From Prevotella sp. CAG:891 (GTDB lineage: Bacteria; Bacteroidota; Bacteroidia; Bacteroidales; Bacteroidaceae), in the NCBI GenBank assembly GCA_000437675.1, contig FR901770.1:1005-46879 (forward strand): DNA of 45,875 nucleotides. Direction: 5' to 3'. Each line of letters opens with the position of its first letter. Within the stretch, counting starts at the first letter, position 1. The notes below the pieces were generated by a model. That model saw only the letters and a list, made by a program, of their open reading frames with translations, was not told where the DNA came from and made no database searches. Position numbers and translations under genes: made by a program. Below, one piece after another: positions 25,329 through 32,136 of this stretch.

Positions 25329-26324
25329 ATGGCATTTTTAACTAACGACAAGCTCGTAATTGTTGGTGCTGCCGGTATGATCGGTTCCAACATGGTACAG
25401 ACCGCTTTGATGATGGGTCTGACTAACAACATTTGCCTTTACGATGTATTCTCAGCTGAAGGTGTGGCTGAAGAAATGCGCCAGAGTGGTTTTGGTGATG
25501 TAAACATCGTGGCTACGACCGATGTTGCTGAAGCCTTCAAGGACGCTAAATACATCATTTCTTCAGGTGGTGCTCCCCGTAAGGAGGGTATGACTCGCGA
25601 AGATTTGCTCAAGGGTAACTGCGAAATCGCTGAACAGCTGGGTAAGGACATCAAAACTTACTGCCCCGATGTGAAGCACGTGGTTATCATCTTCAACCCC
25701 GCTGACCTTACCGGTCTCGTAACTTTGCTTTACAGCGGTTTGAAGCCTTCGCAGGTTACTACGCTCGCTGCTCTCGACTCTACGCGTTTGCAGAGCGCTT
25801 TGGCCAAGAAGTTTGGCGTTATGCAGAGCGAAGTGAAGGGCTGCGCTACTTATGGTGGTCACGGCGAACAGATGGCTGTGTTCGGCAGTAAGGTTACCAT
25901 CGATGGCCGCAAGCTCAGCGACTTGATTGGTACGCCCGAATTCACCGACGAAGAATGGGCACAGATGCGTCACGACGTTATCCAGGGTGGTGCTAAGATT
26001 ATCGAACTCCGCCGTCGTTCTTCATTCCAGAGCCCCGCTTACCTCTCAGTTGAGATGATTCGCTCAGTGATGGGTGGTGAGAAGTTCCGCTTCCCCGCTG
26101 GTACGTTCGTTAACAACGAAAAGTACAACAACATCATGATGGCTATGGATACTACGCTCGATACCACCGGTTGCCACTACAACATGCCCGAGGGTACGGC
26201 TGACGAAATGGCTGCTTTGGATGCTTCATACGCTCACTTGTGCAAGATGCGCGACGAGCTGGTTACGTTGAACATCGTTCCCGAAATTTCTAAGTGGAGC
26301 GAAATCAACCCCAACTTGAAATAA
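25329..26324 (+). CDS. mdh: Malate dehydrogenase
   Basis: 331 residues. NAD-dependent oxidation of malate to oxaloacetate in the cytoplasm; in Bacteroidales it also works in the reductive direction toward fumarate and succinate. The nucleotide-binding motif is VGAAGMIGSN near residues 12-21. The active-site region includes the Arg-containing loop after SSGGAPRKEGMTREDLL, NPADLTGL, LDSTRLQSAL and the catalytic His in TYGGHGEQM. The ATG at 25329 gives the usual start (MAFLTNDKLVIVG); the upstream extension to 25209 runs through the promoter and is rejected. Codon use is strongly biased, as expected for a highly expressed gene. A terminator follows. Confidence 0.95.
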   Translation: MAFLTNDKLVIVGAAGMIGSNMVQTALMMGLTNNICLYDVFSAEGVAEEMRQSGFGDVNIVATTDVAEAFKDAKYIISSGGAPRKEGMTREDLLKGNCEIAEQLGKDIKTYCPDVKHVVIIFNPADLTGLVTLLYSGLKPSQVTTLAALDSTRLQSALAKKFGVMQSEVKGCATYGGHGEQMAVFGSKVTIDGRKLSDLIGTPEFTDEEWAQMRHDVIQGGAKIIELRRRSSFQSPAYLSVEMIRSVMGGEKFRFPAGTFVNNEKYNNIMMAMDTTLDTTGCHYNMPEGTADEMAALDASYAHLCKMRDELVTLNIVPEISKWSEINPNLK

Positions 26325-26356
26325 TCTGATTTCAACTTCTACACTCTCTCAAAACA

Positions 26357-26399
26357 AAAGGGCTTGAAGGCTGGTTTTACGGCTTTCGAGCCCTTTCCT
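26357..26399 (+). terminator. Terminator of mdh
   Basis: AAAGGGCTTGAA near 26357 pairs with TTTCGAGCCCTTT ending at 26396 (one mismatch), followed by a pyrimidine-rich stretch. Confidence 0.75.
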
Positions 26400-26673
26400 T
26401 GTTTGCCGGGCTATGCTGCGCTGTGGCATATCTTGGTGACTAAGGGAGGAAAAAGCATGGATCAGTAGCAAAAAGGTGTGGGGGTGGCATTGGGGGGAGG
26501 CAAAACGTGGCTGCTTCGTACGTTTTGAGCATCGGCATGGGATAAAAAGTTATATCCCGATTTCATTTTTTTTCGCGTGTGGAAAATGCGCAGGAATGCC
26601 CGTAGGTAAAGGACTGAATGCCAATTCGAAGGTGTGGCAAACTTTCGAGGTGCGATATTAGGCAGCGAAAAAA

Positions 26674-26706
26674 TTTGGAGAACGGGATATTCGTGTTGTA
26701 TCTTTG
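26674..26706 (+). promoter_or_regulatory. Consensus promoter reading into the repeat array
   Basis: TTTG at 26674-26677, 21-nt spacer, TATCTTTG at 26699-26706: full consensus. The predicted start falls at the first repeat copy (26712). No gene lies downstream on this strand before the convergent HU gene. Confidence 0.6.
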
Positions 26707-26711
26707 CTTCA

Positions 26712-26940
26712 CGAAGTCAGGCTGCACCTCAGCATAACTTTCGAAAACTAACTCTCATTGTTCTGCATTCGGTTTGCACTGACATTGCTTTCGGCGAAGT
26801 CAGGCTGCACCTCAGCATTGTCGCGAAGTCAGGCTGCACCTCAGCGTAGCTCTTGAGAGCCAGCTCTCGTCGCTCTGCATTCGGTTTGCACTGACATTGC
26901 CTTCGGCGAAGTCAGGCTGCACCTCAGCATAACTTTGCGC
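26712..26940 (+). repeat. Interspersed repeat array, region 1
   Basis: A 22-bp core beginning CGAAGTCAGGCTGCACC and ending TCAGC is present four times (26712, 26785, 26824, 26907) at uneven spacing. Two copies are preceded by a second block (CTGCATTCGGTTTGCACTGA at about 26763 and 26874). Variable segments between blocks include small palindromes (GAGAGCCAGCTCTC near 26856). The same two blocks recur, inverted, at 34999-35195. Confidence 0.9.
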
Positions 26941-27109
26941 CCGAAACAGATGAAAAAACAATATTCCTTATTGATTCTCATTCAGCGTTCTTTGACATTT
27001 TGATACCACAGAAAGTAAGGCAGGAAGGCCTGTCTGAAACCCATGCATGCCGATGCTGTTCTATACGCAAAGTATGTACGTTTGGGACTTTTCGGCTTTT
27101 GTATGGCAA

Positions 27110-27152
27110 ACAAAAAACAGCTCCACTGAACCCACGTGGGTTGTGCAGTGGA
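27110..27152 (-). terminator. Terminator of the HU gene
   Basis: TCCACTG at 27122-27128 pairs with CAGTGGA at 27146-27152, and AACCCAC with GTGGGTT inside. On the minus strand six T follow (CTGTTTTTTG). Confidence 0.75.
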
Positions 27153-27222
27153 ACTGTATGAAATTTGGGAACAGTCAGGATTGACGAAACTGTCCCGCTT
27201 ATGGCGTTAGCCAAATTGTTTT

Positions 27223-27492
27223 TTAGTTGATAGCGTCAGCCAATTCGCTGCCAGCCTTGAACTTGATGACCTTCTTGGCAGGAATCTGGATTTTCTGCTT
27301 GGTTGAGGGGTTGATGCCTTCACGGGCGGGACGCTCGTTGATAGAGAACGTACCGAAGCCGATGAGAGCCACCTTGTCGTTTTGCTTCAAGGCATCAGCA
27401 ATGCCGTTGAGCACGGTGTCGAGTGCCTTTTTAGAATCAGCCTTGTTGAAGCCTGCTTCAGTAAGTGCGTTGATTAAATCTGACTTGTTCAT
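27223..27492 (-). CDS. HU-family DNA-binding protein
   Basis: Eighty-nine residues, the normal HU length. It binds DNA without strong sequence preference, bends it and compacts the nucleoid. The fold is visible: N-terminal helices (MNKSDLINALTEAGFNKADSKKALD), the strand VALIGFGTFSINERPAREG, and the flexible arm with INPSTKQKIQIPAKKVIKFKAG. The ATG at 27492 gives the canonical start; the in-frame extension upstream to 27738 crosses the promoter and is not coding. A perfect consensus promoter lies upstream and a terminator downstream, so it is monocistronic. Confidence 0.96.
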   Translation of the reverse strand: MNKSDLINALTEAGFNKADSKKALDTVLNGIADALKQNDKVALIGFGTFSINERPAREGINPSTKQKIQIPAKKVIKFKAGSELADAIN

Positions 27493-27636
27493 TGTATGTA
27501 TAATTTTTTTTGAAAATATTCGTGCTTGATAGCCACTTCCAACCGCCACATCCGGGCTACTCTTGGGTATGCTCGCCTTGTGTACAACTGAAGAGCTAAA
27601 GCCCCTGTATGTGGGCATTTGGCACAAATGATGTGG

Positions 27637-27668
27637 CAAATATAGGGGTTGATACGCGGTTCGGCAAA
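27637..27668 (-). promoter_or_regulatory. Consensus promoter of the HU gene
   Basis: On the minus strand, TTTG (complement of 27665-27668), 20-nt spacer, TATATTTG (complement of 27637-27644). Exact consensus; the leader would be about 140 nt. Confidence 0.75.
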
Positions 27669-27784
27669 TATTTATTTGTTTTTTTTCCGTTTCAGCCCCG
27701 AAAAAGGGCGATTTAGGGCATAAAAACCCTTTGAACACGGCTGTTGCTGCATGGTTTGCTGCTGGTGAGCCGTATTTCGGTTAG

Positions 27785-27835
27785 CACGGGCAAGAGGGCT
27801 TCCGGACCCCTTCGAAAAGCCCGGAATGGCCCGTG
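27785..27835 (-). terminator. Hairpin just after porZ, possible terminator
   Basis: CACGGGC at 27785-27791 pairs with GCCCGTG at 27829-27835, with an inner TTCCGG/CCGGAA stem (27800-27805, 27821-27826). It starts 7 nt after the porZ stop. No T run follows. Confidence 0.5.
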
Positions 27836-27841
27836 TTTGCG

Positions 27842-30211
27842 CTAAATGACTACCATTTTTCCGGCTACGCTTTCGGAACCTTCGGCGTCGGAGAGGAACA
27901 CATAGTAGACACCCGGTGCTACACGTTTGCCCGATGCGCTGCTGCGCACGTCCCAATGGAATGAACCACCAATGGCGGTGCCGCGAGCTACGAGTTGCGA
28001 GTTGGCACTGACGATTTTCACTTCAGCCCCTTCGGTCAGTCCGGTAATGGTCACCTTTCCGCTGAATCCGGGACGCACGGGGTTGGGGAAGATTTTGATG
28101 TTTTGCTTGTTGAGCGTTTCAGCGGGCGGCACAATGCCCGTTTGATACGAGCAAAGGCCCTTGTTCGTGCCAATCATCAATTCGCCCGAAGTGGGGTTAA
28201 AGGCCAACGAGTAAATGTTGTCGGAGAGCAGCGGTGAATTGGCCGTGGTGTAGTGTTCAAGCACTTCAGTGCCTTCGGGGTTGACGAGGTAGAGGCCCGA
28301 TCCCATGGTGCCAATCCATTTGCGGTTTCCACCGTCGACGACAATGGCACGCACTTCGATGTCGGTGAGCAGATAGTCGGCGTAGTTCGTACCGTCGTTG
28401 CGCGGCACTTTCGGCTGATAAATAGTGGCCGTCGTGCCGAACCACGCATTGGGGTCGGTTACGGCAAATACGCCGGCTGCGCAACCCAGCCAAATTTGTC
28501 CGTTCAGGTCCTCGCACAGCGTGTGTATGTATTCTATCTTGCACGTCTTTCCGTCTTCGTTGCTCATTGAGGTGCGGAAGGCTTCGTCATCGTCGTCAGC
28601 TTCGTCGAGGGTGCCGTGAATGTTGAGCCCGAGCAAGCCCGAAGTAAAGCGAGAGTCGGTACGCTTGGCGCCCACCCAAATGAGGCCCCTTGAGTCGATG
28701 AGCAAGTTTTCGGGCGTGGGGTCGTTGGTATATTTGCTGGTTTTCACCGTGGTCCAGTTGCCGTCGTGCTTCATGACTTTCAGTCCGTTGCGGGCTTCGT
28801 AGTTTGTCATCCACAGGTTTCCGTCGGCATCGAAGGCCAATGCGTCGGTCATGACATAGCTCACGTCGCCCTTCGCACCGGGGGCAATTTCGAGCGTTGA
28901 GTTCGAGTGGTTGTAGTGTTTCACAAACTGAAAGTCGCGAAATTCCAACAATCCGGCACTGCTTGCCACAAAGTGGTGCGAGGCATCGGCCGGGTCCTGA
29001 ATAATGTCCATCACGTTGCGGTAAATCGCATTGTTGTTCAGCGTGAATCCTTCGTCCTGAAATTTGGTCCATTTGCCATCCTCGTAGGCCATGGCCGTGG
29101 GCGGATAGTGTCCGCTGCCATCGTAGCTGAAGCGTCCGCCCGCCACGAGCAAGCGATTGCCGGCGTAGTGCATTTTATAGCACAAATCGCGGTAGGGACC
29201 GAAATTGCCGATTTCTATGCCTTGGTCGGTAATGCTTTTGTCGGTCTCGCTGAATTTGCAGTTGCGCAACTTGCCTTGGTTGTCAATCAGCCAGTAGGTG
29301 CCGTTGGCGCCATAGGCTATGTCGTGGTAGGTTACGGCACTTTGGTAAATCGTTCCTTCCTGCAAGGGCTTTTCGGGGTTCATGGTCATGATGAACGGAC
29401 CGGCAAGGAACTGGGCATGCCCTTTTTGATAGGTGCCGTACGTAAAAATGTTGGGCGTGATGCGTTGCAAATGGTCGGGGGCGGAGGTGGAGGAGGGCGT
29501 GAGGAAGCAGATGCCTTGGGTGTCGTCGGTCAGTCCGGAAACAACGGGTACTACGAGGTAGGCCCCTTCGCCGGTTGGCAGAAACTGTTGGGCGGTGGTG
29601 TGGTCAATGGCCGTTTTCCACTGCGAAAAGTCGTAAAGGTTGTCAGTGAGTTTGCCTTTGATAATGGCGCGGTCAATGGCTGCGTACACGGTATTATTTA
29701 TGACAAAGGCATCGCTGACTGAGTGGCCGAACTTGAAATAGGCCTTGACTTCGGCGCGCGGAATGTTGATGACGATGACGCCTCGCGTGGTGGAAATGGT
29801 GGCCCATTCACCGGATACGCACAGATTGCGGATGGTAATGGCTTCTTCGGTGAAATCTTTTACCTGCGGCAGGTTGACCACGGTGCCGTCGGCACTGAGC
29901 AGGTCGATGTTGTTGTTTTCGTAAACAATCACAAGCACTTGCTGCTTTTCGCTCCATTGCATTCGGGCTATGCCCTTGTCGGAGAGTCCGGTAAACTTGT
30001 CGATGGTGGTTACGCTTTGGTCCTCGGGGTCGTAGCTGAGCAGGTTGCCGTTGAACAGCGCGTAAATGGAGTTCCCGGTGCTGACCACGCGTGTTGCTTC
30101 GTGGTAGGCCAAATGCAGCCGCCAGGGGTTGGAGGTGTCGGCCCATGCCGACGGAACAGCCAGTACAGCTGTCAGTACCCAAAGCAGTGAGAGGATAAAA
30201 CGTCGTTTCAT
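27842..30211 (-). CDS. porZ: PorZ-like T9SS surface protein (beta-propeller)
   Basis: 789 residues from the ATG at 30211; the in-frame extension to 30268 is upstream DNA. Signal peptide MKRRFILSLLWVLTAVLAVPSAWA. The N-terminal half (NPWRLHLAYHEATRVVSTGNSIYALFNGNLLSYDPED, then repeated blades such as GLSDKGIARMQWSE) and the middle (LAFDADGNLWMTNYE, LIDSRGLIWVGAKR, DLNGQIWLGCAAGVF, NRKWIGTMGSGLYLVN, LMIGTNKGLCSY) are propeller blades of the two-component-regulator type. The last 85 residues (IKIFPNPVRPGFSGKVTI to ESVAGKMVVI) form a T9SS C-terminal domain. This plan and length match PorZ, which in Porphyromonas gingivalis belongs to the surface sortase complex that supplies anionic LPS. It follows rdgB by 89 nt. 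Confidence 0.85.
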   Translation of the reverse strand: MKRRFILSLLWVLTAVLAVPSAWADTSNPWRLHLAYHEATRVVSTGNSIYALFNGNLLSYDPEDQSVTTIDKFTGLSDKGIARMQWSEKQQVLVIVYENNNIDLLSADGTVVNLPQVKDFTEEAITIRNLCVSGEWATISTTRGVIVINIPRAEVKAYFKFGHSVSDAFVINNTVYAAIDRAIIKGKLTDNLYDFSQWKTAIDHTTAQQFLPTGEGAYLVVPVVSGLTDDTQGICFLTPSSTSAPDHLQRITPNIFTYGTYQKGHAQFLAGPFIMTMNPEKPLQEGTIYQSAVTYHDIAYGANGTYWLIDNQGKLRNCKFSETDKSITDQGIEIGNFGPYRDLCYKMHYAGNRLLVAGGRFSYDGSGHYPPTAMAYEDGKWTKFQDEGFTLNNNAIYRNVMDIIQDPADASHHFVASSAGLLEFRDFQFVKHYNHSNSTLEIAPGAKGDVSYVMTDALAFDADGNLWMTNYEARNGLKVMKHDGNWTTVKTSKYTNDPTPENLLIDSRGLIWVGAKRTDSRFTSGLLGLNIHGTLDEADDDDEAFRTSMSNEDGKTCKIEYIHTLCEDLNGQIWLGCAAGVFAVTDPNAWFGTTATIYQPKVPRNDGTNYADYLLTDIEVRAIVVDGGNRKWIGTMGSGLYLVNPEGTEVLEHYTTANSPLLSDNIYSLAFNPTSGELMIGTNKGLCSYQTGIVPPAETLNKQNIKIFPNPVRPGFSGKVTITGLTEGAEVKIVSANSQLVARGTAIGGSFHWDVRSSASGKRVAPGVYYVFLSDAEGSESVAGKMVVI

Positions 30212-30300
30212 GTGCGGTGTTTTTTTAAAAAAAGATTCTTGAAGGGAAAATCCGGCTGGCCCCTGCAACGGGGGTGCAGAGGCGCAACCTGTGACGGAAA

Positions 30301-30891
30301 TTAGCGGGCGATGTTGCCGTTTTTGAGGAATTCAACGAGCTTCTGCACGGCACGGGCACGGTGTGAAATGCGGTTTTTCACATCTACGCCGAGTTGGGCA
30401 AAAGTGAGTCCCGTGTCCTCGGGCATGAACACGGGGTCGTAGCCGAAGCCTTCGGTTCCGCGTTCTTCGGGGGCTATTTCGCCACGTACAATGCCTTCGA
30501 ACAGATGTTCCTCTCCATTTAATATTAACGCAATAACGGTGCGAAATTGTGCAGTGCGGTCTGATTTATTTTGCAGTTCGCTGAGCAACTTGCGCGTATT
30601 GGCTTCGGGGTCGTGACGGTCGGGGTAGGCATAGCGTGCGGTGTGTACGCCGGGACCTCCGTTGAGTGCTGCTACTTCCAGACCGGTGTCGTCGGCAAAA
30701 CAGTCGAGTCCGTAGCGTTCCTTGACCCAGCGCGCCTTGATGAGCGCGTTGCCTTCGAGCGTGTCGGCAGTTTCGGGAATGTTGTCGTGACAGTCGATTT
30801 CGGCTAAACTCATTACTTGTATTTCGCTGCCCAGCATGGCGCGTATTTCTGATAATTTATGGGCATTGTTTGTTGCAAAAACCAGTTTCAT
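30301..30891 (-). CDS. rdgB: dITP/XTP pyrophosphatase (RdgB/HAM1)
   Basis: 196 residues, family length. It hydrolyses non-canonical purine nucleoside triphosphates (dITP, XTP) to the monophosphate, keeping them out of nucleic acids. The signatures are the N-terminal FATNNAHKLSEI substrate loop, ETADTLEGNALIKAR, the acidic metal-binding FADDTGLEVAALNGGPGVHTARY, GYDPVF, and the closing KNRISHRARAVQKL. It lies between the yitT-family gene (145 nt upstream, with a hairpin terminator between) and porZ (89 nt downstream), so it is probably co-transcribed with porZ. Confidence 0.95.
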   Translation of the reverse strand: MKLVFATNNAHKLSEIRAMLGSEIQVMSLAEIDCHDNIPETADTLEGNALIKARWVKERYGLDCFADDTGLEVAALNGGPGVHTARYAYPDRHDPEANTRKLLSELQNKSDRTAQFRTVIALILNGEEHLFEGIVRGEIAPEERGTEGFGYDPVFMPEDTGLTFAQLGVDVKNRISHRARAVQKLVEFLKNGNIAR

Positions 30892-30911
30892 AGCAATAAA
30901 AAAAATGACAA

Positions 30912-30975
30912 TAAAAAAAGCGGCTCCCCATTCTGTTCCGCCGGGGGTGGATAATCACAGAATGAGGAACCGCTT
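30912..30975 (-). terminator. Terminator between the YitT-family gene and rdgB
   Basis: AAGCGGCTCCCCATTCTGT at 30918-30936 pairs with ACAGAATGAGGAACCGCTT at 30957-30975 (two mismatches). Seven T follow on the minus strand. It may be leaky, since no clear promoter is seen before rdgB. Confidence 0.8.
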
Positions 30976-31036
30976 GGTGAATAATCATGTTAGGGAATAG
31001 CGTCGGAACGCTCCTTTTCGTTACGTTTCAAACTGT

Positions 31037-32107
31037 TCAGGCCTTGGGGCTTTCGGTGGCGACGGCTTGTGCCGGTGAAGCATTGGCTGCACTGTTCGCA
31101 TTGAGCGCGTTGGCAGCATTGCCTGCTTTGGCTAAATTGGCGTTATTGGCCGCGTTGGCATCGGTTTTTTGTTTGGCCTTTACCTTGATGCGGTCGAAAC
31201 CTTCGCCAAATACACCAATTACCTTCGACTGCGAAACGAAGGCCGCGGGGTCAATGCCCTGAATGATGCGGAAAATATTGGTGCTTTCGCGCTTTTTGGC
31301 CAACACAACGAGCACTTTGCGCTCTTCCTGCGTGTACCAGCCTTGTCCGTGCAACACCGTTACGCCACGATGGGTGGCGCTGATGGCGGCAGCAATTTCA
31401 TCGAACTTTTTCGAGAAAATAAAGAACTGTACTGACTGGCGGCCGCTTTCAACCACATAGTCGAGCGTAAGGTTCGTGATGATGAGCGTGCAGTAACCGT
31501 AGAGCAGTTTGTCGATATTGCCCGAAGGAGTAAAGATGGATGAGGTGACGATGATCAAGTCGCAGAGCATCATCATTTGTCCGAGGGTTACGTCCTTGTA
31601 CTTATTGATAATGGAGGCAATGATATCTGTACCACCGGTTGAGCCGTTGCTCAGGAACACGATGCCGATGCCGATACCGTCGATGGCGGCACCCAAGATG
31701 CACGACAGGAAGATGTTGTTCTTGACAACCTGCGGCAATCCGCTGTTCGGGTTCACTGCGCCGAACCAGTCGGGGTGTTCAACCGCAAGGGTGCGCATCA
31801 CTTCCTGCGCCATGCCCAAAAGGAAGGTGAGCATGAACACGGCATAAATGGTTTTGATACAGAAACGCCAGCCCAACACCCTCACGGCAATGATAAGCAG
31901 GATGATGTTGACCAAGAAGAACGTGTACTGCACGGGGAAGCCCGTGGCATAGAATATTACAGCGCCGGCACCTGCCAAACCGCCCGACGTGATTTCGTAG
32001 GGCAGCTGGAAGCAGGAAAAACCGATGGAGTAAAGCAGCAAGCCTATCGTGATGATTACGTAGTCGCGGACATCTTGCATCAAAGAGTTTCTGAAAATAG
32101 TTGCCAT
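31037..32107 (-). CDS. YitT-family membrane protein (DUF2179) with Ala/Asn-rich tail
   Basis: 356 residues. Residues about 15-215 hold five or six membrane helices (YVIITIGLLLYSIGFSCFQLP, GLAGAGAVIFYATGFP, TFFLVNIILLIIAV, FMLTFLLGMAQEVM, ILGAAIDGIGIGIVFLSNGSTGG). Residues about 225-310 are the cytoplasmic DUF2179 domain (VQFFIFSKKFDEIAAAI, HRGVTVLHGQGWYTQEE, VLVVLAKKRE, FVSQSKVIGVFGEGFD). The last 45 residues are low-complexity Ala/Asn (NAANNANLAKAGNAANALNA), unlike the family norm. Function of the family is unclear. It starts 29 nt after the leuS stop and is probably in its operon. Confidence 0.92.
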   Translation of the reverse strand: MATIFRNSLMQDVRDYVIITIGLLLYSIGFSCFQLPYEITSGGLAGAGAVIFYATGFPVQYTFFLVNIILLIIAVRVLGWRFCIKTIYAVFMLTFLLGMAQEVMRTLAVEHPDWFGAVNPNSGLPQVVKNNIFLSCILGAAIDGIGIGIVFLSNGSTGGTDIIASIINKYKDVTLGQMMMLCDLIIVTSSIFTPSGNIDKLLYGYCTLIITNLTLDYVVESGRQSVQFFIFSKKFDEIAAAISATHRGVTVLHGQGWYTQEERKVLVVLAKKRESTNIFRIIQGIDPAAFVSQSKVIGVFGEGFDRIKVKAKQKTDANAANNANLAKAGNAANALNANSAANASPAQAVATESPKA

Positions 32108-32136
32108 ATTTTGCTTGTGCTTTTAAGGGTTAAAGC

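Larger units (their letters stand above)
26325..27222. other. Gene-poor region with interspersed repeat array
   Basis: About 0.9 kb without a convincing gene. It contains the mdh terminator (26357-26399), a consensus promoter (26674-26706) pointing into a repeat array (26712-26940), a 17-codon stub ORF at 26950 (MKKQYSLLILIQRSLTF), which reads like the start of a lost exported protein, and the HU gene terminator (27110-27152). Confidence 0.7.
27493..27841. other. Intergenic region between porZ and the HU gene
   Basis: 349 bp; no gene. Holds the HU promoter and leader (27637-27668 downward) and the hairpin after porZ (27785-27835). Confidence 0.7.

Noticed and set aside
26712..26940. CRISPR array
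   Set aside because: The core repeats only four times, at 73, 39 and 83 bp intervals, and the connecting DNA is itself repeated; no cas genes are nearby.
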